A stretch of DNA of 64,000 nt from assembly GCF_000429045.1 (NCBI RefSeq), contig NZ_AUBC01000001.1:127744-191743 (forward strand). Direction: 5' to 3'. The position numbers and the translations under genes are program-made. Origin of the DNA: Salinarimonas rosea DSM 21201. Its GTDB lineage: Bacteria > Pseudomonadota > Alphaproteobacteria > Rhizobiales > Beijerinckiaceae. Numbering within the stretch: position 1 is the stretch's first letter; each line of letters starts with the position of its first letter. Below the pieces are notes generated by a model, which worked only from the letters and a program-made list of their open reading frames with translations, did not search any database and was not told the origin of the DNA. This document shows, in pieces, positions 29,146-39,183 of the stretch.

Positions 29146-29787
29146 ATGGACACCGATCCGCGCGAGCCGCCCGAGGCGGGGCGGCGCAAGAGCTATCATC
29201 ACGGCAACCTGCGCGAGGCGCTGGTCGAGGCCGCGCGGGTGCTGATCGAGGAGAAGGGCCCGCTCGGCTTCACCATGGCGGAGGCGGCACGCGCGGCAGG
29301 GGTGAGCCCGGCGGCGCCCTACCGGCATTTCGCCGGGCGCGAGGAGCTGATCGAGGCGGTGGCGCTGCAAGGCTTCACGCTGTTCGCCGAGCGGCTGGAG
29401 CGCGCCACCGAGGGCGGCGAGAGCGCCCCGCTCGCGGCCTTCACGGCAGCGGGAAACGCCTATCTCGACTTCGCCCGCTCGAACCCGGGCTACTACATCG
29501 CCATGTTCGAGTCGGGCGTCGCGATCTCCGCGAACGCGCAGCTGAACCGGATGGCGGACCGGGCGATGGCCGTCCTGCGGCTCTCGGCGGAGCGGCTCTC
29601 CGCGCATCTGCCGGCGGCGAAGCGCCCGCCGGCGGGCATGGTCGCGAACCATATCTGGGCCTTCAGCCACGGCGTCGTCGAGCTCTTCGGACGCGGCCGG
29701 CCGGGATCGCGCGCGCCCTATTCCGCCGAGGAGATGCTGGAGAGCGGCACCGCCATCTACCTGCGGGGCCTCGGCCTCATACCCTGA
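29146..29787 (+). CDS. TetR/AcrR-family transcriptional regulator
   Basis: 213 residues from ATG 29146. The DNA-binding helix-turn-helix is near residues 30-60: ALVEAARVLIEEKGPLGFTM, then EAARAAGVSPAAPYRHFAGR. The C-terminal ligand domain (SNPGYYIAMFESG...) resembles TetR_C_33/WHG-type members. A perfect 25-bp palindrome lies between this gene and the next at 29852-29876, a likely binding site. Ligand unknown. Confidence 0.88.
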   Translation: MDTDPREPPEAGRRKSYHHGNLREALVEAARVLIEEKGPLGFTMAEAARAAGVSPAAPYRHFAGREELIEAVALQGFTLFAERLERATEGGESAPLAAFTAAGNAYLDFARSNPGYYIAMFESGVAISANAQLNRMADRAMAVLRLSAERLSAHLPAAKRPPAGMVANHIWAFSHGVVELFGRGRPGSRAPYSAEEMLESGTAIYLRGLGLIP

Positions 29788-29823
29788 TCGGCGCGCCCGT
29801 CGGCGAAGTTCGCGCATTCCGGC

Positions 29824-29876
29824 TTGACAGTTCCCCGTGCGGCGACCATCTATGTGAATGTGAATAACATTCACAT
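29824..29876 (+). promoter_or_regulatory. Promoter with overlapping 10-bp palindromic operator before the DUF2852 gene
   Basis: TTGACA at 29824-29829 is a consensus -35 box, and the likely -10 region around 29848-29856 is rich in A and T. Overlapping or just after it, arms ATGTGAATGT (29852-29861) and ACATTCACAT (29867-29876) form a perfect inverted repeat with a five-base spacer. The preceding TetR protein is the natural candidate to bind it. Confidence 0.65.
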
Positions 29877-29889
29877 CAGAAGGTGCGCT

Positions 29890-30270
29890 ATGCAGACCAT
29901 GACCATGACCATGAGCTCGGCGACGGATTGGATCGTCCGCTGTCGCGACTGGCTCGACGAACGCGGAAAAGGCGCCTGGATCGCCGCCATCGTGGCGGGC
30001 TTCATCGTCTTCTGGCCCATCGGCCTGGGCCTTCTACTCTACATGATCGGGAGCAAGCGGATGGCATGCAAGGGCTGGGGCCGGCGGAACCGGCAGGCGG
30101 TGTCGGGCGCGACGGGCAACGCCGCCTTCGACAGCTATCGCGCCGAGACCCTCAAGCGCCTCGAGGAGGAGCGCGACGCGTTCATGTCGTTCCTCGACGA
30201 GCTGCGCCAGGCCAAGGACCGCGCCGAGTTCGACCAGTTCATGGCGCGCCGCAACGACGGCGGCGCGTGA
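29890..30270 (+). CDS. DUF2852 small membrane protein
   Basis: 126 residues. After a short N-terminus there is one clear membrane helix, AWIAAIVAGFIVFWPIGLGL, followed by LYMIGSKRM and a cytosolic charged helix with FDSYRAETLKRLEEER and FMSFLDELRQAKDRAEFDQF, all hallmarks of DUF2852. The family is frequent in Hyphomicrobiales and has no known function. It is preceded by a promoter with a strong palindrome and follows a TetR gene, so it is probably an inducible envelope protein. Confidence 0.85.
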   Translation: MQTMTMTMSSATDWIVRCRDWLDERGKGAWIAAIVAGFIVFWPIGLGLLLYMIGSKRMACKGWGRRNRQAVSGATGNAAFDSYRAETLKRLEEERDAFMSFLDELRQAKDRAEFDQFMARRNDGGA

Positions 30271-30336
30271 CGGCCCACCGGCCGGCACCGTCGCATGGAC
30301 GACGAACCGGCGCGCCGCACGGCCTGAGGGGATCAG

Positions 30337-30364
30337 AAAAGGGGCCGCCCTCGCGGACGGCCCC
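30337..30364 (-). terminator. Rho-independent terminator of groESL
   Basis: GGGGCCG (30341-30347) pairs with CGGCCCC (30358-30364). On the minus strand the stem is followed directly by TTTT. It lies 37 bases past the groEL stop. Confidence 0.85.
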
Positions 30365-30400
30365 TTCCCGCATCGACGCACGCTCGATGCGTCGGCGCGC

Positions 30401-32032
<1,632 letters not shown>

Positions 32033-32069
32033 TCACTCCTCGAGAGACATGACCTGTCTTGAAGCTGGA

Positions 32070-32384
32070 TCAGGCGGCCTTGCGCGCCGCCTCGGACGCG
32101 TCGAGCACGCCCATGATGTCGGACTCCTTCATGATGAGGAGATCCTCGCCGTCGATGCGCACCTCGGTGCCGGACCACTTGCCGAAGAGCACGCGGTCGC
32201 CGGCCCTCACGTCGAGCGCGACCACCTCGCCCTTCTCGTTGCGGGCACCCGGACCCACCGCGACCACCTCGCCCTGCTGGGGCTTCTCCTTGGCGGTGTC
32301 GGGGATGATGATGCCGCCGGCCGTCTTGGTGTCGGCCTCGATGCGGCGAACGACCACCCGGTCGTGCAGGGGACGGAACTTCAT
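32070..32384 (-). CDS. groES: Co-chaperonin GroES (10 kDa)
   Basis: 104 residues, heptameric lid of the GroEL chamber. Motifs: [38 protein letters not shown], the mobile loop, and [13 protein letters not shown]. First gene of the groES-groEL operon, 43 bases before groEL. A CIRCE operator lies 137 bases upstream. Confidence 0.98.
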   Translation of the reverse strand: MKFRPLHDRVVVRRIEADTKTAGGIIIPDTAKEKPQQGEVVAVGPGARNEKGEVVALDVRAGDRVLFGKWSGTEVRIDGEDLLIMKESDIMGVLDASEAARKAA

Positions 32385-32734
32385 GGCTTCTCAGTCTCCG
32401 AATGATGCGAGATCGTCATGATCCTCGTCGAGCGGGTGTGCGCGGTTGTCGCGCCACGCCCCGCCCGAGCGCGGAGGTAGTCGGCCCAAGGTCACGCTTC
32501 AAGAGGGACCGGAGAAAATTTTGGCACTCTCTCCATCGGAGTGCCAGGGGCGGGGGGCGGAAGCATGGCAGCACTCCTGAGCAGACGCTGCCAAGATATT
32601 GATTTAGCGGAGAAAAGCTGCTTTCGCGCTTGCGCGGATCGCGCACTGTGGCATCATCTCGGGAGCCGGCGTACGCGTCGGGTGTGCCACCTGCGCGGGG
32701 CCGGCGACCGTCGTCACACGCATGGAGCCCCCGC
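32385..32734. other. Divergent regulatory region between groES and usg (350 bases)
   Basis: Lower in GC than its surroundings. It holds the CIRCE element (32521-32547) and an inverted pair GGCAGC/GCTGCC around 32567-32593. No gene is supported here. Confidence 0.6.
32521..32547 (-). promoter_or_regulatory. CIRCE operator (HrcA binding site) of groESL
   Basis: TTGGCACTC (32521-32529), nine bases, GAGTGCCAG (32539-32547). The canonical CIRCE is TTAGCACTC-N9-GAGTGCTAA, so both core octamer centres are kept with a matched change A/T to G/C that keeps the pairing. HrcA repression of groESL, relieved by heat, is the expected control. Confidence 0.92.
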
Positions 32735-33004
32735 ATGGCGTCGACCGCGTTCACGAAGCAGCTCGCAGGCTACGGCCTGACCACGGCTCACATCCTCTAC
32801 CGCCTGCCGGACCACCCCGGCATCCTCCAGACCTACGTCTGGCAGGACTACGATCTCGCGCCGCGCTTCCCCGAGCTGAACGATTTCCTCGCCTTCTGGC
32901 GCCGGGAGCTCGACGGCCCGCTGCACTCCGTACGGGTGGCCCACCAGGGGCTGATCCGCCCGGCGGAGTTCAACGCAGTGGACGGGATCGTGACGCTGCA
33001 TTGA
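32735..33004 (+). CDS. usg: Usg-family protein (unknown function)
   Basis: 89 residues, almost entirely the conserved usg domain: LTTAHILYRLPDHPGILQTY, VWQDYDLAPRFPELNDFLAF and PLHSVRVAHQGLIRPAEF. Usg was named from a position near trp genes in Caulobacter; here it is ~6 kb from trpFBA and next to groESL. The function is unknown. ATG 32735 follows a poor ribosome binding site. Confidence 0.9.
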   Translation: MASTAFTKQLAGYGLTTAHILYRLPDHPGILQTYVWQDYDLAPRFPELNDFLAFWRRELDGPLHSVRVAHQGLIRPAEFNAVDGIVTLH

Positions 33005-33072
33005 GCCGCTGGCGCCGGGGCGTGCGGCCTCCTATCTGAGGGGCGCCCGAACTCGCACCCCCGGCCGGCATC

Positions 33073-33693
33073 GTGCAGCGCACCTCGGAAATCCTCGAGC
33101 GGCTCGTCGAGAACGAGACCGCCGAGACACTCACCCTCGGCGAGATCGTCCTGCGCCTGCGGGCGCGCTCCTTCGGCGTGCTGCTCATCCTGTTCGCGGC
33201 GCCGATGCTGATCCCGACGCCGCCGGGCTTCTCCACCGTGGCCGCGGCACTGATCGTGCTGGTGGCGTTCCAGTTCCTGGTCATGCGCCGGTCGCTGTGG
33301 ATGCCGCGCCGGCTCGCCCGCCGCACGGTGCGCACCGACTTCCTCCAGCGGGTCGTCGCCTGGACGGTGCCCAAGCTCAAGCGGATCGAGCGCTGGTCGC
33401 GCCCGCGCGCCGTCTCGATCACCCGCCTGCGCGCGCGCCGGCCGCTCGGCGTGCTGATCCTGATCCTGGCGGCGATCATGGCGCTGCCGATCCCCGTCGT
33501 CGGCAACACGCCGCCGGCGATCGCCATCGTGCTGATGGGCTTCGGCATGATCGAGCGCGACGGCGCCTTCGTCGGCGCCGGCGTCACGGTGGGCATCCTG
33601 GCGATCGGCCTGATCGCCGGCCTCGGGCTCGGCCTCACCGCGGCCTTCGAGGCCTTCGTCCCGGCGAGCTGGCTCGCCGCCCTCCCCTTCTGA
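33073..33693 (+). CDS. ExoD-family exopolysaccharide synthesis protein
   Basis: 206 residues from GTG 33073. Several membrane helices in the ExoD order: TLGEIVLRLRARSFGVLLIL, then PMLIPTPPGFSTV, LGVLILILAAIMALPIPVVGN and a glycine-rich last helix. ExoD affects exopolysaccharide production and alkali tolerance in Sinorhizobium; its biochemical activity is not known. Probably a short transcript with usg (68-base gap). Confidence 0.88.
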   Translation: MQRTSEILERLVENETAETLTLGEIVLRLRARSFGVLLILFAAPMLIPTPPGFSTVAAALIVLVAFQFLVMRRSLWMPRRLARRTVRTDFLQRVVAWTVPKLKRIERWSRPRAVSITRLRARRPLGVLILILAAIMALPIPVVGNTPPAIAIVLMGFGMIERDGAFVGAGVTVGILAIGLIAGLGLGLTAAFEAFVPASWLAALPF

Positions 33694-33697
33694 CGGC

Positions 33698-33828
33698 CCT
33701 TCCTCCCCGGAGGGGAGGAGTCCGCGCGGAGCGCGGGCGGTGGGGCCGTTCGCCCGTTCCCGCGGGCCAGACAGCCGCCCTCCCCACCCTCCGTCCTTCG
33801 GCCGTCGTCCTCCCCTGCGGGGAGGAGG
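33698..33828 (-). repeat. Composite palindromic repeat, family B copy 1 (reverse orientation)
   Basis: Two GC-rich hairpin heads (CCTCCCCGGAGGGGAGG at the left, CCTCCCCTGCGGGGAGG at the right) each lead inward to a GGTGGGG-type block, with about 25 unrelated bases between. The same two halves, in the other orientation, occur at 38982-39094 and 43207-43337. Confidence 0.75.
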
Positions 33829-33841
33829 CGGGCGCGGCGGC

Positions 33842-36598
33842 TCATCCGCGCCGGTAGGCCGGCTTCGGCAGGGTCTGCTTCGTGTCGGCCATTCCCGCCC
33901 ACGGGTCGCGCTTCAGGTGCGCGAGGCGGGTCGGCAGGTTCTCCACGGTGAAATGGTCGGGAGCGATCTCCGGGCCGAGCTCGTCCCACCCGAGCGGGGC
34001 CGCCACCGGCGCGCCGGGGCGGGCGCGGGTGGAGTAGGCGGCCACCGCGGTCGCGCCGCGGCCGTTGCGCAGGTAGTCGATGAAGATCCGGCCCTGTCGC
34101 GCCTTTTTGGCGAGCGTGTCCGTGTAGCGGGCGGGCTCGTCCTTCGCCATCGCGCGCGCGAGACCCGAGGCGTAGGCCTTGGCCTCGTCCCAGCCCGCCT
34201 TCGGCACCAGCGGGACCACGACGTGCAGGCCCTTGCCGCCGGTCGTCTTGACGACGCTCTCGAGCTTGTCGGCGGCGAGCCGCTCGCGCACGGCCCGGGC
34301 CGCCTCGATCACCTCGGGAAAGCCCACGCCCTCACCGGGGTCGAGATCGAAGACGAGCCGGTCGGGCCGCTCCGGGTCGTCGAGCGTCGAGCCCCAGGGG
34401 TGGATCTCGAGCACGCCGAACTGGACGAGGCTCATCAGCCCGCGCAGGTCGCGCACGGCCACGAGGCGGTCGTCCCCCACGTTCGGCGTCAGCACCGCGC
34501 GGTCGAGGCCCGCCCAGGGGTGCTTGGCGAAGAAGCAGTCCTTCTGGGCGCCGGCCGGGCAGCGGATCACCGCGAGCGGCCGGTTCGCGATCTGCGGCAG
34601 GATCCAGTCCGCCACCTCGACGTAGTAGTCGGCGAGCCCCTGCTTGGTGATGCCCTGGCCCTCCCAGAGGACGCGGTCGGGGCTCGTGAGCGCAATGCCG
34701 GCATAGGCGTCCTGGTCCGTGCCCATCGTCGTCCTCGTCTTGCGCGTGCTCGTCTTGCGCGTGCTCGCCACGCCGGCCTTGCTCGACTTGCCCGCGGGCA
34801 GGTCCCGTGCCTCGCCCCCCGACGGCGCCGGGGACTCCCGCACGACCTCGCGCGGGTCCTTGTCCTCGCGCAGCCCCTTGAAGGAGGCGTGCCGCAGGAG
34901 CCCGTCCGGCGTCCAGCCCCGCAGCTCGACCTCGGCGACCAGCTCCGGCCGTGCCCAGCGCACCCTCGCGGTGGCGGCGCGCGGCAGCGGCGCGGAGAAC
35001 GGCGGCGCATGCGCGTGGACGGCCTCGATCGCGTCGTGGAGTGCCTTCGCGTCCGCTTCCTTGAAGCCGGTGCCGACGCGCCCGACATGGACGAGCTCGT
35101 CGCCCTCCCAGACGCCGAGCACGAGCGAGCCCACCGCCTTGCGCCGGCTCGTCGCCGGGACGTAGCCGGCGATGACGAATTCCTGCCGCGCCGAGCACTT
35201 GGTCTTGCGCCAATCCTCGCCGCGCCCGGAGCGGTACGGGCGGTCGGCGCGCTTGGAGATCACGCCCTCGAGGCCGATCCGGCAGGCGTGGCGGACCATC
35301 GCCTCGCCGTCCGCCTCGATGTGCTCGGACAGGCGCACGAGCCCGCCCGCGGGCGCATCGTCGAGGAGGAGCGCGAGCAGGCGCTTGCGCTCCGCCAGCG
35401 GCGCGCCGGTGAGATCGACGCCGTCGAGATGCAGGAGGTCGAAGGCCTGGTAGACGATGGCCGAGCCGTCGCCGGCCTTCAACGCCGCCTGCAGCGCACC
35501 GAAGTCCGAGACGCCGCGCGCGTCCTCCACCACCGCCTCGCCGTCGATCAGCGCCGTGCCGAGCTCGAGCCCGACGAGCGCTTTCGCGAGCGGGCCGAAC
35601 CTCTGCGTCCAGTCGAGGCCCTTGCGCGTGAGGAGCGCGACCTCGCCCGCGTCGATGCGGGCCTGGAGGCGGTAGCCGTCGAACTTGATCTCGTGCAGCC
35701 AGCGATCGCCCGAGGGCGCCACGTCGGAGAGGCTCGCGAGGCAGGGCGGCACGAAGGCGGGGAGCTTCGCCCGTCTCGCGCCGGGGATGTCGGCGAGGCC
35801 GGGGGCGGGAACGCCGGCGCGGACGGCCTTCGGCTCCGCGCGGGGCGACGGCTTCCTCGCTGGAGCCTTCTGCGCCGGAGCCTTCTTCGCTGGAGCCTTC
35901 GGCGCCGAAGCCTTGCTCGCCGACGGCTTCGCCTTCGGATCGGCCACCTTCGCCTCCCAGTCGGCGCGACGGACGTCGCCCGCCTTCAGGTCCGCGATGG
36001 TGCGCCCGGAGACGACGGAGGTCTCCTCCTCGGCCAGGATGTCGCCCGCGCCGGCGGGGCGGGCGGCCTCGTCGTCGGACTTGATCAGGAGCCAATTCTC
36101 CTTCGAACTCGCCCGCCGCTCGTTGCCCGCGCCGGTACGCACCAGGTGCCAGCGCCCGCCGAGCCGCGTACCCTCCAGGGTGAACGTGAGGCGGCCGCGC
36201 TCCATGCCCGCGCGCGGGTCGCCCTCGGGCTCCCAGACGCCCTCGTCCCAGACGATCATCGCGCCCCCGCCGTAGGCCCCCTCCGGGATCAGGCCCTCGA
36301 AGGCGAGATAGTCGAGCGGGTGATCCTCGGTGTGGACGGCGAGCCGCTTGTCGCCGGGAACGAGGCTCGGGCCGCGGGTCACCGCCCAGGACAGCAGCAC
36401 CCCGTCGAGCTCGAGCCGCAGGTCGTAGTGCAGCCGCCGCGCCGCGTGCTTCTGCACGCAGAAGCGCAGACGCTCGCGCCGCCGGCGGGCGGCGGCCCGC
36501 CCCGTCGGCTCGGGCGTCGCGTGGAAGTCGCGCTTGTCGCGGTAGCGCCCGAGCGGATCGTCCGCCCCGCGGGCGGCCTCTGCGGTGCGGCGTGCCAT
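33842..36598 (-). CDS. ligD: Multifunctional DNA ligase D (NHEJ): phosphoesterase, ligase, polymerase
   Basis: 918 residues from ATG 36598. Domain order: 3'-phosphoesterase (about residues 20-190, FCVQKHAARRLHYDLRLE), Lys/Ala/Pro-rich linker (215-255), ATP-dependent ligase (about 270-570, catalytic lysine in HEIKFDGYR, also DGEAVVED and EGVISKR), linker, and primase-polymerase (about 615-905, RVLWEGQGITKQGLADYY, VFDLDPGEGVGFPEV). It repairs double-strand breaks by end joining with Ku. The ku gene starts upstream on the same strand, 13 bases before this start, so the pair is an operon. The order PE-Lig-Pol is the one usual in alphaproteobacteria. Confidence 0.96.
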   Translation of the reverse strand: MARRTAEAARGADDPLGRYRDKRDFHATPEPTGRAAARRRRERLRFCVQKHAARRLHYDLRLELDGVLLSWAVTRGPSLVPGDKRLAVHTEDHPLDYLAFEGLIPEGAYGGGAMIVWDEGVWEPEGDPRAGMERGRLTFTLEGTRLGGRWHLVRTGAGNERRASSKENWLLIKSDDEAARPAGAGDILAEEETSVVSGRTIADLKAGDVRRADWEAKVADPKAKPSASKASAPKAPAKKAPAQKAPARKPSPRAEPKAVRAGVPAPGLADIPGARRAKLPAFVPPCLASLSDVAPSGDRWLHEIKFDGYRLQARIDAGEVALLTRKGLDWTQRFGPLAKALVGLELGTALIDGEAVVEDARGVSDFGALQAALKAGDGSAIVYQAFDLLHLDGVDLTGAPLAERKRLLALLLDDAPAGGLVRLSEHIEADGEAMVRHACRIGLEGVISKRADRPYRSGRGEDWRKTKCSARQEFVIAGYVPATSRRKAVGSLVLGVWEGDELVHVGRVGTGFKEADAKALHDAIEAVHAHAPPFSAPLPRAATARVRWARPELVAEVELRGWTPDGLLRHASFKGLREDKDPREVVRESPAPSGGEARDLPAGKSSKAGVASTRKTSTRKTRTTMGTDQDAYAGIALTSPDRVLWEGQGITKQGLADYYVEVADWILPQIANRPLAVIRCPAGAQKDCFFAKHPWAGLDRAVLTPNVGDDRLVAVRDLRGLMSLVQFGVLEIHPWGSTLDDPERPDRLVFDLDPGEGVGFPEVIEAARAVRERLAADKLESVVKTTGGKGLHVVVPLVPKAGWDEAKAYASGLARAMAKDEPARYTDTLAKKARQGRIFIDYLRNGRGATAVAAYSTRARPGAPVAAPLGWDELGPEIAPDHFTVENLPTRLAHLKRDPWAGMADTKQTLPKPAYRRG

Positions 36599-36611
36599 CG
36601 GGGCCTCCCCC

Positions 36612-37667
36612 TCAGCTCGCCTTGCGCTGCTTCGCCGCCGGCTTGCGCGCCGTGGTGCGGCCGCTCTCCTTCTTGCCGGACGCGCTCGCCTTCGCGGCGC
36701 TCGGCTTGGATGCACTCGGCTTGGAGGCCGAAGCCTTGGACGGCGCGGCCTTCGACGCGGAGGCCTTCGACGGGGCGGCCTTCGACTTCGCCGACCCCTT
36801 CGAGCCCTTCTCCTCCGCCGCCTCGGGGACCGTGCGCGCCTTCGCCTTGGTGCGGCTCGGCGGCCCCTTCCTCGCGGGATCGCCGCCTTCCTCGGCGGCG
36901 AGCGAGCGCTTGAGCGCGTCCATGAGGTTGACGACGTTCGAGGGCTGCGGCGCCTTCGGCCGCGGCGCCTCGGCGGCACCGGACTGCTTGGCGCGGATCA
37001 TCTCGACCAGCGCATTCTCGTAGCGGTCCTCGAAGGTCTCGGGCTCGAAATGCCCGGTCTTCGTCTCGACGATGTGCAGCGCGAGATCCTTCACCTCGTC
37101 GGGATAGTCGACATCGGGAATGTCCTCGAAGACCTCCTCCTCGCCGCGGATCTCGTAGGCGTAGTGCAGGGTCGTGCCCATCAGCCCGTCGTCGAGGGGC
37201 TCGAGCAGGATCAGCCGCTCGCGCCGCGCCATCACCACGCGCCCGATCGCCGCCATGCCCTTCTCGCGGATGGCGTCGCGGATCACGGCGAAGGCCTCCT
37301 GCGCCACCTTGTCGTCGGGCACGAGGTAGTAGGGGCTGTCGAGGTAGCGCTCGTCCACCTCCGAGCGCGGGACGAAGGTCTCGATGTCGATCGTGTGGGT
37401 CGATTCGAGCTTGAGCGCGTCGATCTCCTCGTCCTCGACCTGGATGTACTCGTTCTTGCCGACCTTGTAGCCCTTGACCTGATCCTCGGCTTCCACCGGC
37501 TCGCCGGTCTCGGCGTCGACGTAGACCCGCTTCACGCGGTTGCCCGTCTCGCGGTTGAGGGTGTTGAAGCGCACCTTCGCGGAGGACGTCGCGGCGGGGT
37601 AGAGCGCCACGGCGCAGGAAACCAGCGAAAGCTTCAAGTAACCTTTCCAGATCGCGCGCGCGGCCAT
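36612..37667 (-). CDS. ku: Ku homodimeric DNA end-binding protein
   Basis: 351 residues from ATG 37667, with GGAG nine bases upstream. The Ku core spans about residues 1-255 (IWKGYLKLSLVSCAVALYP, then RVKRVYVDAETGEPV, and RYLDSPYYLVPDD). After it comes a ~90-residue Ser/Lys/Ala repeat tail (KAAPSKASASK-type units), which in bacterial Ku helps bind DNA and LigD. It loads on broken ends and recruits LigD. Upstream is an unusual cluster of GANTC palindromes (37698-37788). Confidence 0.96.
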   Translation of the reverse strand: MAARAIWKGYLKLSLVSCAVALYPAATSSAKVRFNTLNRETGNRVKRVYVDAETGEPVEAEDQVKGYKVGKNEYIQVEDEEIDALKLESTHTIDIETFVPRSEVDERYLDSPYYLVPDDKVAQEAFAVIRDAIREKGMAAIGRVVMARRERLILLEPLDDGLMGTTLHYAYEIRGEEEVFEDIPDVDYPDEVKDLALHIVETKTGHFEPETFEDRYENALVEMIRAKQSGAAEAPRPKAPQPSNVVNLMDALKRSLAAEEGGDPARKGPPSRTKAKARTVPEAAEEKGSKGSAKSKAAPSKASASKAAPSKASASKPSASKPSAAKASASGKKESGRTTARKPAAKQRKAS

Positions 37668-37697
37668 GGGTGATCTCCAGATCTCGACCCGCATTCG

Positions 37698-37788
37698 CGA
37701 GTCGAGACGACTCGTGCGCGGAGTCGATCGACTCGCCAGGCGAATCGAACGTGACTCTCGCCGAGTCGTTCCGGGGCTACGAAGACTC
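37698..37788. promoter_or_regulatory. Cluster of eight GANTC sites in palindromic pairs before ku-ligD
   Basis: GANTC at 37699, 37709, 37721, 37730, 37742, 37753, 37763 and 37784. Arms CGAGTCG (37698-37704) and CGACTCG (37708-37714) form one palindrome. A 14-bp perfect palindrome lies at 37721-37734, and GACTC/GAGTC form a third at 37753-37767. It ends 31 bases before the ku start. GANTC is the CcrM methylation site; the symmetric arrangement would equally suit a repeated operator. Confidence 0.7.
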
Positions 37789-37800
37789 GCGCTCGTCGAG

Positions 37801-37833
37801 CAAAACTCCTCTCCCGTCCGGGAGAGGGGAGCC
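37801..37833 (-). terminator. Terminator-like hairpin after glk (family A palindrome head)
   Basis: On the minus strand CCTCTCCCG pairs with CGGGAGAGG around GA(C), and TTTT follows. It lies right after the glk stop. The stem resembles the arms of the repeat at 6065-6225, so a repeat unit may have been recruited as terminator. Confidence 0.65.
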
Positions 37834-37835
37834 CG

Positions 37836-38843
37836 TCAGATCCGCCAGAGGCGCGCGGGGTAGTCGATGACGAACCGGTCCGGGTCGGCGCCGACCGCGG
37901 CCATGGCGCGCAGGACGACGTCGTCGGAGGGAAGCCGCATCAGCGGCACCGCGCGGGCCAGCGAGTCCACGGGCGCCTTCTCCTCGAACAGCGCCCGGAA
38001 ATGCGGCTCGTCGATCAACGGCGCGAGGGACGCGAGCACGCCGCCGCGGATGACGACGCCGCCGGTCGCCGCGAAGACGATGCCCATGTCGCCCGAGAAG
38101 CGCGCGAGGTGCTTGAGGAAGGCCGCGACCGTGGCGCGCGCGTGCGCGCTCTCGCCGGAGACCGCGCGGGCCGCGACGAGGGGCGGATCGCCCTCGACGG
38201 CCGCGGGGTCGAGGCCGAAATCGGGCGCCAGCGCCCGGTGCAGACGCACGAGGCCCGGCCCGGAGAGGATCGCCTCGGACGTGATGCGGCCGAAATGCCG
38301 CTCGAGCCGCGGGAAGACGCGGTAGTCCTCCTCGTCGATCGGCCCGAAGCCGACGTGCCCCGCCTCCCCCGGCAGCGGCGCGGCGCGCCCCGCGACGGTG
38401 ACGAGCGCGGCCATGCCGAGGCCCGTCCCCGGGCCGAGCACGAGCTTGGGCCCGCCGCCGGGCGGGACCGGAGTGCCGATCTGGACCGCATCCTGCGGCT
38501 CGAGCACGGCGAGCGCCAGCGCGGCCGCCTCGAAGTCGTTGAGCAGCAATCCCTGCGCGAGGCCGAAATGGCGCGCGAGGTCGGCCCCGTCGAAGGTCCA
38601 TTGCGCGTTCGTCAGCCGCGCCTCGCGCCCGAGCACCGGCCCGGCCGCGCAGAGGACGAGGCTCTTCGCCCCCGAGGGCGTCGCCGCGATCGCCTGCTCC
38701 ACCGCCTCGTAGGCCGTCGGCGTCTCCTTCGTGCGCAGCCGGCACACGGGAACGAGCGGCGCGCCCGGCGCCTCGGCGAGCGAGAAGCGGGCGTTCGTAC
38801 CGCCGACGTCGGCGACGAGGAGGGGATGCGGGAAGGAAGTCAT
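37836..38843 (-). CDS. glk: Glucokinase
   Basis: 335 residues of the ROK-distinct Glk family. It phosphorylates glucose with ATP to glucose 6-phosphate. Phosphate-1 region LLVADVGGTNARFSLAE near residue 8; the sugar-binding LLNDFEAAALAL; phosphate-2 LGPGTGLGMAALV; EAGHVGFGP with a catalytic region; and ATGGVVIRGGV near the C-terminus. It reads away from trpF with a repeat-containing gap between. Confidence 0.95.
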   Translation of the reverse strand: MTSFPHPLLVADVGGTNARFSLAEAPGAPLVPVCRLRTKETPTAYEAVEQAIAATPSGAKSLVLCAAGPVLGREARLTNAQWTFDGADLARHFGLAQGLLLNDFEAAALALAVLEPQDAVQIGTPVPPGGGPKLVLGPGTGLGMAALVTVAGRAAPLPGEAGHVGFGPIDEEDYRVFPRLERHFGRITSEAILSGPGLVRLHRALAPDFGLDPAAVEGDPPLVAARAVSGESAHARATVAAFLKHLARFSGDMGIVFAATGGVVIRGGVLASLAPLIDEPHFRALFEEKAPVDSLARAVPLMRLPSDDVVLRAMAAVGADPDRFVIDYPARLWRI

Positions 38844-39183
38844 GACCTCTCAACGCGCGAGGGGCGGAAGGGGTGTCTCCCGACCGTGATAGGCGACAGG
38901 GCCGGGCGGGGGCAACAGCCGGGGCGGCCGCGGGATGGAATGTCGTCGATGCCGCGCGCCGACCGCCGCCGCTCCGCAGGAAAGGACGGAGGCCGAAGGC
39001 CGGCGGGTGGGGCGGGCGGCGATGCCGCGCCCGAGGATGATCGAACGCCCCTGCCGCCCGCTCTTCGCGGCGGCTCCTCCCCTCCGGGGAGGACCTGGGT
39101 CGTCGCAGTGGTGCGAACACCCCTCGGCCCGCGACCCGCCGCCCCCTTCACAAGCCCCGCCCCCTGACGTAAGCCTCTCGCCC
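38844..39183. other. Divergent gap between glk and trpF (340 bases)
   Basis: Mostly filled by a composite palindromic repeat (38982-39094). I looked for a Trp-rich leader peptide or attenuator before trpF and see none. Confidence 0.5.
38982..39094 (+). repeat. Composite palindromic repeat, family B copy 2
   Basis: Left half GGACGGAGGCCGAAGGCCGG then GGGTGGGGCGGGCGGC; right half GCCGCCCGC ... GGCGGCTCCTCCCC then GGGGAGGAC. Same halves as 43207-43337 and, reversed, 33698-33828. Confidence 0.75.

Noticed and set aside
38844-39183. Trp leader peptide/attenuator before trpF
   Set aside because: No short frame with clustered Trp codons and no alternative hairpins before the start; the hairpins present belong to the family B repeat.
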